64,000 nt of DNA, taken from the NCBI GenBank assembly GCA_902362375.1, contig CABIVS010000005.1, forward strand, positions 62,001-126,000, read 5' to 3'. Within the stretch, counting starts at the first letter, position 1; the number at the start of each line of letters is the position of its first letter. Positions 46,300-54,350 of this stretch are shown one piece after another. Origin of the DNA: Bacteroidaceae bacterium (lineage in GTDB: Bacteria; Bacteroidota; Bacteroidia; Bacteroidales; Bacteroidaceae). Made by a program: the position numbers and the translations under genes. A model generated the notes under the pieces. That model searched no databases and was not told the origin of the DNA. It saw only the letters and a program-made list of their open reading frames with translations.

Positions 46300-48702
46300 T
46301 TATTTTTTAGCGTATAATCCGATTTTTTGTAACAGCCGCTTGTATTCTTTCAGGTTGAAAGGTGCCTTGCCGTATAGGTAATGATTCATGAATTTCTGAT
46401 TACCGATCTGGTATTGGATCAGATAGATTCCCTGACCGCTTTCTTCCGGTAGTGAGGCTATTCTGACCTTTTGATTGGCTGGAATACGGAAAGTGCTCTC
46501 ATAGATTTTACGTCCCGAGGATGCATCTGTTACCGTTACATTACCACTTTGTACGTTGCGTGTGTCATTCGTTCCTATCAGTGGGTAATTTCCGCCTTCC
46601 GCATCATTGATTAGTACGCAAACATCCTGTTGAACATTCTTGATGAAATAATATGCCATCTTCTTTGAATTGTAGTAGTCAACAATCGCATCAGAGATCA
46701 CCGGCCATCCATCCCGCAGGTTCCACCAGATAATACCAGTCTTGTCCTCAAACTTCTTTCCACGCCACATTTCTATAAAATATTTCATAGCTTCTGCCTG
46801 TACGGATTGAGAAGCGAATATAAAATCATCCAGTTTGGAGGGAACTTCACCAAAAAGTAAACGTACCTGATTAATCATAAGATTATTGCGATCGAATGTC
46901 TTTCCCCATTCTGGGAATCTACGAACAGATTTGGTAACCCATTCATCATTCCATTCATGATTTTTTGTCCAGGGATATACGGCATCTTTCGTCATCATTT
47001 TCTGGAGACTTTCTAAATTAGGGCAGCCGTGATAGCCGATTTCACTGACAAAGCAGCAGGTAGCATCCGTATAGAATTTGTCTTTGTAATATCCTCTGGG
47101 ACCCCATAAATGGTTTTCCGGTAAATATTGGTCAGCACTTCCTCTTTCATATACCGCTTGGCTGTAGTAAGGAGAGCTAGGAAGATAAGGGCGGGTAGGA
47201 TCAAACTCATAAATAACTGCCGGAAGGACCTTACGGCTCACTACATCCAGATTCGGATTAATATTAAATGGTTGCAAAGACCAGCGCAGTGCACAATCGT
47301 CTTCATTATTTCCTGACCATAAGACGAGTGATGGATGATTGCGTAATTTGCACACAACGGAAATGGCTTCTTTTTCCAATGCTTGTGTAAATGAGCTGCG
47401 TTGAGGATAGAAAGTGCATCCCATTGTAAAATCCTGCCATACCATAATGCCGTTTTCATCGCATAAATCAAAGAAATGATGATCTTCATACACGTTGCCA
47501 CCCCAACAACGTATCATATTGCAGTTTAATTCTACAGCCATGCGGATAGATTCGTCTACGAAAGAATGATCCCGGCTATGGAGTGCATCCATGGGCACCC
47601 AATTGGTTCCGTGGATAAAAATAGGTTCTCCATTGACAATGAAACAGAACTTACCCGGATGATCCGGTGGGAGGTTGATGTCTGTAATCTCTAGTTGAAT
47701 CGTGCGGAGACCTACCCGTTTATTATCTGTTGATAAAATAGTGCCGTCAGAATCTACTAACTCTACTTTTGCATCATATAAAGCCGGTTCTCCATATCCT
47801 TTTGGCCACCATAAATCAGCATTCTTGATTTCCATTATATATCGGAATGCTGGGGAAACGACAACAGAGCTTCCTTTATATATTTCTTTCCCATGGCGAC
47901 TTAATGTATATACGGCTTTCACTTTGTCGAACTTTTCGAAAGGTAGTTTTACTTGTACATCAGTATATAAGCGTACATTTCTGGTAGCAGTGTCTACATT
48001 GGCGACCATATAGTGAACATCTGTGAGACGTGCCGAATTCAATACGCGTAATTCTACATCTCTCCACAAACCTGCACTGACTAATCGTGGCAGAATGTCC
48101 CATCCATAGGTGTGGGGAGCTTTTCTGATGAATACGGATTCTTCAGACGGGAAGTTTCCAATACTGAATGTCCCTAACAGATGTTTTTGTCCTTCGATAA
48201 CAGATGAACGGAGTATCACTTGGAGTTGATTACTTTCTCCTGCTTTTATTTCCTTAGTTACATCAAAAGCATGTTCAATCATCATATTTTCTGCTTTGCC
48301 AATGTGCTTTCCATTCAGCCATATATCGGCCAGACAGTCTATTCCGGCAAAAAAGAGTTGATATTGTTGCCCTGATTTTAGTTGTGGCGCTACGAATGAT
48401 TTGGAATAACACCATTGATAGCCTTCCCATTTGCGTAATTCATTTACATTACTGCCAATCATCGGATCTTTGATTAAGTTGGCAGCCATTAGGTCCAGTT
48501 CTACATTACCGGGGACTTGGGCTGGTAGATGCTTTACTTCAGCGAGTTGCATGTCCTTGGGCGAAGTTATAGGTTCTTCAGGTTGCATCCAATAAGAGAG
48601 TTCCCATGTTCCATTTAAGGAGATGGAATTACCGGAATCGGCAAAAACACCACTTGTACAAGTGAGAAATATCAAAAATAGTAGTGTACTGATTTTATTC
48701 AT
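46300..48702 (-). CDS. GH2 beta-mannosidase-like hydrolase
   Basis: 800 residues from the ATG at 48702 (MNKISTLLFL), which gives a clean signal peptide (about 1-22). The GH2 order is jelly-roll, Ig-like and TIM-barrel domains. Acid/base Glu467 lies in WSGNNED and nucleophile Glu554 in FVSEIGYHG. The WSGNNE form is characteristic of the beta-mannosidase branch of GH2. MIRCWGGNVYEDHHFFDLCDE is a long conserved segment in the barrel. It probably removes terminal beta-manno-configured residues in the periplasm. It is followed at 5-base spacings by the ROK kinase and the isomerase, which suggests that its product is the sugar they process. Confidence 0.85.
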   Translation of the reverse strand: MNKISTLLFLIFLTCTSGVFADSGNSISLNGTWELSYWMQPEEPITSPKDMQLAEVKHLPAQVPGNVELDLMAANLIKDPMIGSNVNELRKWEGYQWCYSKSFVAPQLKSGQQYQLFFAGIDCLADIWLNGKHIGKAENMMIEHAFDVTKEIKAGESNQLQVILRSSVIEGQKHLLGTFSIGNFPSEESVFIRKAPHTYGWDILPRLVSAGLWRDVELRVLNSARLTDVHYMVANVDTATRNVRLYTDVQVKLPFEKFDKVKAVYTLSRHGKEIYKGSSVVVSPAFRYIMEIKNADLWWPKGYGEPALYDAKVELVDSDGTILSTDNKRVGLRTIQLEITDINLPPDHPGKFCFIVNGEPIFIHGTNWVPMDALHSRDHSFVDESIRMAVELNCNMIRCWGGNVYEDHHFFDLCDENGIMVWQDFTMGCTFYPQRSSFTQALEKEAISVVCKLRNHPSLVLWSGNNEDDCALRWSLQPFNINPNLDVVSRKVLPAVIYEFDPTRPYLPSSPYYSQAVYERGSADQYLPENHLWGPRGYYKDKFYTDATCCFVSEIGYHGCPNLESLQKMMTKDAVYPWTKNHEWNDEWVTKSVRRFPEWGKTFDRNNLMINQVRLLFGEVPSKLDDFIFASQSVQAEAMKYFIEMWRGKKFEDKTGIIWWNLRDGWPVISDAIVDYYNSKKMAYYFIKNVQQDVCVLINDAEGGNYPLIGTNDTRNVQSGNVTVTDASSGRKIYESTFRIPANQKVRIASLPEESGQGIYLIQYQIGNQKFMNHYLYGKAPFNLKEYKRLLQKIGLYAKK

Positions 48703-48827
48703 TGTTAATAGATTTAATTGATGGTGTGACAAAGTAACTAGTGCTGTATTTTTATAGTATTACATAACGGTCTCATTTTTACTTCTTTGTGTATATCTGT
48801 ATTAAAACCTCCTTTCTTTTATTTCCA
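48703..48827. other. Gap between GH78 and GH2 genes
   Basis: 125 AT-rich bases, the largest gap inside the long operon. It contains one imperfect promoter element (48730-48737) and no strong hairpin, so GH78 may be read through into GH2 or GH2 may have its own start. Confidence 0.5.
48730..48737 (-). promoter_or_regulatory. Possible -7 element for the GH2-ROK-GmhA part of the operon
   Basis: Minus-strand TTACTTTG matches TAnnTTTG in all but the second base, 27 bases before the chosen GH2 ATG. No -33 element is evident. Confidence 0.3.
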
Positions 48828-51464
48828 TTAAAACGTGAGTTGATGTTCTCCTGACCCTAAATCTATCTTTCTACCATTACATTCTATTGTTGCATTCGTA
48901 TTGACTGGGATCGTGACTTTGAGAATCACCTGTTCTTCTTTACGTTCCCATTCAGAACGGATGATTCCATTTACAGATTTATATTCGGCTTTTACCCAGT
49001 CAAGACCTTTTACGAAATGAGGTTGGATAAGAATATGTTTGAATCCGGGTTCCTGTTCATCATAATTAATGCCTGCCAATACATTGTACATCCATGCATT
49101 AATGTCTCCAAGAAACATGTGATTTACAGAGGCGTCTCTAAACTCCGGTGAAAGTATCCATGTTTCTGCCAGTGTAGTGAAACCTTGTTTTATCCAGTTA
49201 CCCCAAGATGGAGCTTCTTCTTGTGTGGCCATCTGGTATGCTAAGTCAGCATATCCATATTTGGAAAGCATCCGCAGGACTGTTTTACTGCCTAAAACTC
49301 CAAAATCGAGCAGATTATTATTGGCTTTTATCATTGTAGAAAGATTATCTGCAACCTGCTGTTCGTATTCTTTAGGAACGATTCCAAGGTATAAGGCGAC
49401 TCCTTGTGCCGCTTGCGATCCATTGGCATAAATAGCTTTGGATGTATCGAAGTATTTGTGATTGATAAGCAATTTCAATTCTTCTGCTTTCTTTGCATAA
49501 CTACTGCCATCTTTTCCTATGAGCTCTGCAAATTTAGCCATATACAGATTGTCTAAATAATAATAACAGGTAGTGGTGAATTCTGTAGGGGTTTGTGTCT
49601 TATGGAATACCCAGTCACCAATTCCGTAAGTTACAGTTCCTTCCACATCTTCGCGTCCTGCAAGGTAATTAAGGTATTTAGTACATACAGGCCATAGTTT
49701 TTCGATGCTTCTTGTATCTCCATAATAGTGGTAAATTGCCATAGGTACGATAAACATGGCAGCATCCCATACAGGACCTATCCAGTCATCATAGCCCCAT
49801 CCGGAACTCGGAATGATTCCCGATATACGTCCTTCTTCATTTTGATTATCAATCATATCATCCAGCCATTTTTCATAGAAAGTAATGCCATCGAAGTTTA
49901 ATAATCCTAAATCCATTGTTATGTGTGCATCGGCAGTCCATCCATTTTTCTCTCGTTGGGGACAGTCAGTCGGGATACTCATCAGATTTGATAAGTATGA
50001 TTGATTAGCAGCTTTCCATATTTTATTTAATAGTTCATTTGAACAACTGAATTTGCCAACAGGAGGAACAGCCGTATGTATGAATTGTGCGGTTAAGCTC
50101 TCTTTGGTAAGTTTCACAGGACGGTCTGAACGAACTTCTACATATTGAAATCCATGGTATGTAAAATCTGGAGTGAATGTACCTTGTTTTCCGTCCAATA
50201 TATAAGTGTCTGTTTGAAAAGCGAGGCCAGGTAGTGGTTTGTAGTAAATATCTAAGTTGCGTATTTCCAAGCGTCCGTTATTTTTTAGCAATTCGCCGTG
50301 TTGCATACTGACTTTAGTGCCTTTCTCGCCATTAACAGAAAGAGTACAGACGCCTGACATATTAACTCCAAAATCGTATACATAGACTGTATCACCAAAA
50401 GAACGCATATTGATTGGAGTGATAAATTGTTCCGTTTCAATGGCAGGCATGTTTTGTGATACTAGTAGGGGAGAAGGGGCAGCTACCTGAATTGCATTTG
50501 TCCATTTAGAGTCATCAAAACCCGGTTTATTCCATCCGGCAATTGCAAGACGCGCATCATACGTATCGCCACTATAAATATTGTTTTGTATATAAGGACC
50601 GGTAGTCGCTTTCCAAGTAGAATCTGAGTGGATAGTTTGCTTTTCTCCATTTTTATATAATATCTCCATTTCGCAGATCATTCTTGAGCGGTTACGCCAG
50701 CGGGCTTGCTCATAGCTCCATGTTGCTACAGGAGCTGCTTCATTATAAAATCCGTTTCCAAGCACTGCAGATAGTACGTTTTCTCCTTTAAGCAGTAGGG
50801 GAGTTACATCGTATGTGTTATACAGATTTCTTTTATCATAATGAGTGAAACCCGGATTGAGATGTGAAGATGTTACTGATTCACCATTCAATGTCATTTT
50901 ATAGTATGCAGCGGCACTTACATATAATCTTGCTTGCCGTATCTCATCTTGAGCGATAAATGACTTGCGCAACATGGGTGCTGGCATATAATCTTTATCA
51001 TGATTATCAGTAATCCATGCTCCTGTCCAGTCACTTTGATTGAGTTGAGCTGTTTCAAAACTGGATATCGGAGAGGTAATCTTATGTCTCTTTGTTTTAT
51101 CCCATGCTATTACTTGCCAATAATAACGAGTTCTGGATTTTAGTTTTTCTGGTCCTTGATAGATCGCATGAGGAGTATTAGAGTAAATTGTGTCAGATTG
51201 CCAGCTATTATCGGATGTTTTTCCCAAGTCTTGTTCCCGAGTGGCTATATATAGCTGATAACTGTCTTGAGAAAACTCTTTTCCATCTTTATTATTGGTT
51301 GTGTAATTCCAGGTAAAACGCGGGGCTGGTGAATCAATACCGAGCGGAGCGACTTGGTATTCACATCGCATATTTTCAATATCAATATTGTTGCTGTTAC
51401 ATGCCCATACTAGTAGTCCTAATAGAGCCAGCATGTATTTTTCATTTTTAGTTTGGAACTTCAT
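48828..51464 (-). CDS. GH78 alpha-L-rhamnosidase lipoprotein
   Basis: 878 residues with a likely lipobox (LLVWAC). The usual GH78 layout is visible: N-terminal beta domains (about 30-400), an alpha/alpha-barrel (about 470-790) and a C-terminal beta domain. The signature PTDCPQREKNGWTADAH near 500 contains the general-acid Glu, and a second acidic segment (EEAPSWGNW) lies near the end of the barrel. The enzyme inverts and releases terminal alpha-L-rhamnose. It is the first structural gene of the operon and has a palindromic LacI-type site 81-100 bases upstream of its start. The spread of GH78-like sequences means related activities cannot be excluded. Confidence 0.85.
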   Translation of the reverse strand: MKFQTKNEKYMLALLGLLVWACNSNNIDIENMRCEYQVAPLGIDSPAPRFTWNYTTNNKDGKEFSQDSYQLYIATREQDLGKTSDNSWQSDTIYSNTPHAIYQGPEKLKSRTRYYWQVIAWDKTKRHKITSPISSFETAQLNQSDWTGAWITDNHDKDYMPAPMLRKSFIAQDEIRQARLYVSAAAYYKMTLNGESVTSSHLNPGFTHYDKRNLYNTYDVTPLLLKGENVLSAVLGNGFYNEAAPVATWSYEQARWRNRSRMICEMEILYKNGEKQTIHSDSTWKATTGPYIQNNIYSGDTYDARLAIAGWNKPGFDDSKWTNAIQVAAPSPLLVSQNMPAIETEQFITPINMRSFGDTVYVYDFGVNMSGVCTLSVNGEKGTKVSMQHGELLKNNGRLEIRNLDIYYKPLPGLAFQTDTYILDGKQGTFTPDFTYHGFQYVEVRSDRPVKLTKESLTAQFIHTAVPPVGKFSCSNELLNKIWKAANQSYLSNLMSIPTDCPQREKNGWTADAHITMDLGLLNFDGITFYEKWLDDMIDNQNEEGRISGIIPSSGWGYDDWIGPVWDAAMFIVPMAIYHYYGDTRSIEKLWPVCTKYLNYLAGREDVEGTVTYGIGDWVFHKTQTPTEFTTTCYYYLDNLYMAKFAELIGKDGSSYAKKAEELKLLINHKYFDTSKAIYANGSQAAQGVALYLGIVPKEYEQQVADNLSTMIKANNNLLDFGVLGSKTVLRMLSKYGYADLAYQMATQEEAPSWGNWIKQGFTTLAETWILSPEFRDASVNHMFLGDINAWMYNVLAGINYDEQEPGFKHILIQPHFVKGLDWVKAEYKSVNGIIRSEWERKEEQVILKVTIPVNTNATIECNGRKIDLGSGEHQLTF

Positions 51465-51544
51465 AATCCTGTTTCTTTTTGTTAATAATCAAGGAGTGTT
51501 TTTCTCTTTTGTTACATCTGTTAATTTAATATCATTATTTATTT

Positions 51545-51564
51545 TTACTAAACCGGTTAAGTAA
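51545..51564. promoter_or_regulatory. LacI-type operator upstream of GH78
   Basis: TTACTAAACCGGTTAAGTAA is symmetric at 18 of 20 positions around the central CCGG. Its core differs at two of 12 bases from TTAATCGGTTAA at the repressor's own promoter. It lies just after a -7-like element, so binding would block the predicted start. Confidence 0.65.
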
Positions 51565-51572
51565 TCAGGGAA

Positions 51573-51580
51573 AAAATATA
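51573..51580 (-). promoter_or_regulatory. -7-like element for the GH78-led operon
   Basis: Minus-strand TATATTTT is one mismatch from TAnnTTTG. The predicted start near 51566 abuts the operator at 51545-51564, repeating the layout of the lacI-type promoter. Confidence 0.4.
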
Positions 51581-51589
51581 AAATGACGA

Positions 51590-52600
51590 TTAAGGTAATG
51601 AACACGGCAGGACAAGTGTTTCTACTTCTTTCTTGCCATTGGAATTTTCAAGGCGATACTTAATATCGCCAAGTAGAATCCTTACTGCATTTTTCCCAAT
51701 CTCTTCTATTGGCATCCTTGCAATGTTCATATTGGGGGCTAAGACACGGAATGCGGATACTCCATGAATACAAGCTAGTTCATATCCATTATTTATATTG
51801 ATTCCTTTTTCATAAAAGTAGCGGAATGCTTCCAAAGCTAGAATGTGTGTTGTGAAAAAGAAACCATCTACATCAGGTACTTTGCCGAAGATCTGATCCA
51901 GTGCCTTGAAAACATTCTCTTCATAATCCACAAAAGTCACTTCTCCGTATAAATCAGGATCAACGGGTAGATTGGCCTCGATTAAAGCTCTGGCATATCC
52001 TTCTCGCCTCATATTCATTGTGCGGAGATGGGGATTAGTCGTGATAATAGCTATCTTGGATGCTCCATTGTCAATCATTCTTTTAACCAGTTCGTAGCTG
52101 CTTCCTTCGTTGTCAATAATGATATAGTTTGTCTGCATTTCGGGAAAGTAGCGGTCGAATAAGACTAGAGGATAGCCTTCTTTGACTAGATTCTGTATTT
52201 CAATTTTGGAAACTTTTGTGGGGGCTACTATAATCCCGTCCACTTGTTTCGCTTTGAACAATCGAATCATCCTGTTTTCTCTTTCTATTTCTGATTCGGA
52301 ACTACAAATCATTAATGAATAGCCTTGTGCTTCTGCTTCCATTTCTATAGAACGGGCAACTTTGGAATAGAAGGAGTCTGTAATGTCTGGTATAATTAGT
52401 CCGATAGTGCCTGATATGCCTGTATTCAGACTTCTGGCCAATAAGTTTGGTTGGTAATTCAGTTGCTTGGCACATTGAAAGACTTTTTCCTGTGTAGCGA
52501 GACTAATGCCTTTTTCATCCCCTTTACCAGAAAGTACCCAAGAGACTGTAGTCTTGGATAATTTTAAGGTTTCTGCTATGTCTTTAAGGGATGTTTTCAT
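51590..52600 (-). CDS. LacI/GalR-family transcriptional regulator
   Basis: 336 residues. N-terminal LacI helix-turn-helix (SLKDIAETLKLSKTTVSWVL, about 3-22), hinge helix segment NLLARSLNTG near 52-61, then a periplasmic-binding-protein-like sensor domain (IGLIIPDITDSFYSKVARSIE onward). It presumably represses in the absence of a sugar or sugar-phosphate inducer. Operator-like palindromes overlap its own predicted start and that of the GH78-led operon. LacI-type control is less usual than HTCS or ECF-sigma control for a Bacteroides locus with SusCD pairs. The start at 52600 (MKTSLKDIAE) fits the family. Confidence 0.93.
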   Translation of the reverse strand: MKTSLKDIAETLKLSKTTVSWVLSGKGDEKGISLATQEKVFQCAKQLNYQPNLLARSLNTGISGTIGLIIPDITDSFYSKVARSIEMEAEAQGYSLMICSSESEIERENRMIRLFKAKQVDGIIVAPTKVSKIEIQNLVKEGYPLVLFDRYFPEMQTNYIIIDNEGSSYELVKRMIDNGASKIAIITTNPHLRTMNMRREGYARALIEANLPVDPDLYGEVTFVDYEENVFKALDQIFGKVPDVDGFFFTTHILALEAFRYFYEKGININNGYELACIHGVSAFRVLAPNMNIARMPIEEIGKNAVRILLGDIKYRLENSNGKKEVETLVLPCSLP

Positions 52601-52613
52601 AAATAGTATTTGT

Positions 52614-52625
52614 TTAATCGGTTAA
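52614..52625. promoter_or_regulatory. Operator overlapping the lacI-type gene start site
   Basis: TTAATCGGTTAA lies 8 bases downstream of the -7 element, at the predicted transcription start. This suggests autorepression. The same 12 bases recur at 45326-45337, and a close relative lies in 51545-51564. Confidence 0.6.
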
Positions 52626-52632
52626 GTGACGG

Positions 52633-52640
52633 CAAATATA
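52633..52640 (-). promoter_or_regulatory. -7 element for the lacI-type gene
   Basis: Minus-strand TATATTTG, perfect TAnnTTTG, 33 bases upstream of the ATG in very AT-rich DNA. Confidence 0.55.
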
Positions 52641-52758
52641 TAAAAAAATATCTCATTATATAATATTTGATATATATTTAACTAATAATTGCAATATGAT
52701 AGGATAATTTGCAGTTTAAAAATAACATGGAAATAAGGCGTAAACCAAAGAAAGTAAC

Positions 52759-52766
52759 TATATTTG
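52759..52766 (+). promoter_or_regulatory. -7 element for the CBM9-like gene
   Basis: TATATTTG, perfect TAnnTTTG, 22 bases upstream of the ATG at 52788. It overlaps the alternative TTG start at 52764, which is therefore rejected. Confidence 0.5.
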
Positions 52767-52787
52767 TATCATTCAAACGAAAGATAT

Positions 52788-53429
52788 ATGAAAGTAAAGA
52801 AAATTAGTGCGGCTAACGTGGAGGCTTGTTCGCTTCCTAAATTATTCGATGAAGAGAAAATAGATTTTCAGCCGATCCAGTGTGTCAATTGGGCTGAATA
52901 TCCTTACAAACCTAAAGTGAATTTTCGAATTGCTCACACACAGAACTCAATTTTACTACATTTTAAAGTGAAAGAGGAGAGTGTGCGTGCCAAGTACGGG
53001 GAGGATAATGGTTCTGTATGGACTGACTCCTGCGTGGAATTCTTTTCTATACCAGCAGGTGACGGGATCTATTATAATATAGAATGCAATTGCATCGGAA
53101 CGATCTTGGTGGGTGCAGGTCCTGTCCGTAACAACCGGGAACATGCACCGAAAGAAGTGACTGCTCTTGTACAACGCTGGTCTAGTTTGGGTAATCAGCC
53201 TTTTGCAGAACGTATCGGTGAAACGGATTGGGAAGTGGCTCTTATTATTCCGTATTCTGTGTTCTTTAAGCATCAGATCGATTCGCTTGATGAAAAGGAG
53301 ATAAAAGCTAATTTCTATAAGTGTGGAGATGAATTGCAGACTCCTCATTTCCTTTCATGGAATCCGATAGAGATTCAACAGCCGGATTTTCACCGTCCTG
53401 ATTTCTTCGGTACTTTGGAATTTGAATAA
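52788..53429 (+). CDS. CBM9-like carbohydrate-binding family protein
   Basis: 213 residues from the ATG at 52788 (MKVKKISAAN), preceded by GAAAG. No signal peptide, so cytoplasmic. The sequence matches the single-domain CBM9-like family: WAEYPYKPKVNFRIAH, ILLHFKVKEE, VWTDSCVEFFSIP, YYNIECNCIGTI, and a late WNPI...FHRPDFFGTLEFE. In xylanases this beta-sandwich binds sugar chain ends, but the free-standing cytoplasmic form has no known ligand. It is divergent from the lacI-type gene and appears monocistronic, with its own terminator. Confidence 0.75.
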   Translation: MKVKKISAANVEACSLPKLFDEEKIDFQPIQCVNWAEYPYKPKVNFRIAHTQNSILLHFKVKEESVRAKYGEDNGSVWTDSCVEFFSIPAGDGIYYNIECNCIGTILVGAGPVRNNREHAPKEVTALVQRWSSLGNQPFAERIGETDWEVALIIPYSVFFKHQIDSLDEKEIKANFYKCGDELQTPHFLSWNPIEIQQPDFHRPDFFGTLEFE

Positions 53430-53481
53430 TGAATTGAATCTCTGGATTGAAAGATAAATCACCAGAGCATCATCTACCTAT

Positions 53482-53539
53482 AAAAGCGTCATCCATCTAT
53501 AAATAAGAAGGGTGACGCTTTTCTTTGAGCATCACCCTT
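53482..53539. terminator. Bidirectional terminator made of two overlapping hairpins
   Basis: Hairpin A pairs AAAAGCGTCA (53482-53491) with TGACGCTTTT (53513-53522) and is followed by CTTTG on the plus strand. Hairpin B pairs AAGGGTGA (53508-53515) with TCACCCTT (53532-53539) and on the minus strand is followed by CTTATTTATA. They share bases 53513-53515, so they exclude each other. They serve the converging CBM9-like and LpxA-like genes. Confidence 0.7.
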
Positions 53540-53561
53540 TCTTTATAGTAAGTTCTTTTGT

Positions 53562-54332
53562 CTATTTCACAATCCCTCTTTCCGAGCTCTTTACGAAATT
53601 TACAATGTTCTCGATCTCTTCACTCATAGGAACCTGATCGACAATCTTTTGTACAGCATCCTGAACACTGAAATTACCCTGATAAATCAAACGGTATGCA
53701 TTGGCGATGTGGCGGAGGATTCTTTCTGATGTATTGTGATGTTGGGAAAGAACTACAGCGTTCACACCGTGATATGCTACAGGATTTCCGGACATAATAA
53801 CATAGGGAGGTACATCCTTGGATATACGGCACCCACTTTGTACCAGTGTCCAGCTACCTATGTGACAATATTGGTGCAGGGTTACATTACCGCTTAGAAT
53901 AACGCAGTCATCTAACGTACATTCTCCTGCGATGGTAGTACCTATACCTACTACACAGTTATTGCTGATTTGTACATCATGGCAGAGATGTACTTTATCC
54001 ATCAGGTAGTTTCCGTTTCCAATTTTGGTAGCATTACCGGCAAACGTAGCGCGGCTGATTACTACATTCTCACGAATATCGTTGTTGTCACCGATAATCA
54101 GGCTACTGTCTTCTCCTGTATAGTGGAAATCTTGCGGTTCCGCTCCCAAAACAGCGTTCTGATGTACCTTGTTTCCTTTTCCCATTCTAGTACCTTTCAG
54201 GATACTGGCGTAGGACATGATGACACAGTCATCTCCGATTTCCACATTCTTTTCAATGTAGGCAAAAGGCTGGACTGTTACGTTCTTGCCTAACTTTGCT
54301 TCAGGGTCTACATAAGCTAACGGACTAATCAT
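53562..54332 (-). CDS. LpxA-like acyl-ACP:UDP-GlcNAc O-acyltransferase
   Basis: 256 residues, the usual length of LpxA. The first two thirds are left-handed beta-helix hexapeptide repeats (IGDDCVIMSYASILKGTRMG, IGDNNDIRENVVISR). His118 in HLCHDV fits the catalytic His125 of E. coli LpxA, and a helical C-terminal domain follows (about 190-256). LpxA adds the first 3-hydroxyacyl chain in lipid A synthesis. In Bacteroides the main lpxA normally neighbours the lpxC-fabZ gene; here it is the last gene of an RND efflux operon, so this is probably a paralogue. The acyl donor is unknown. It starts 18 bases after the outer-membrane factor gene. Confidence 0.82.
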   Translation of the reverse strand: MISPLAYVDPEAKLGKNVTVQPFAYIEKNVEIGDDCVIMSYASILKGTRMGKGNKVHQNAVLGAEPQDFHYTGEDSSLIIGDNNDIRENVVISRATFAGNATKIGNGNYLMDKVHLCHDVQISNNCVVGIGTTIAGECTLDDCVILSGNVTLHQYCHIGSWTLVQSGCRISKDVPPYVIMSGNPVAYHGVNAVVLSQHHNTSERILRHIANAYRLIYQGNFSVQDAVQKIVDQVPMSEEIENIVNFVKSSERGIVK

Positions 54333-54350
54333 AATAGTATATGTTTAAAG

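Noticed and set aside
52764..52787. TTG start for the CBM9-like protein
   Set aside because: It overlaps the -7 element TATATTTG, so it would not be within the transcript.
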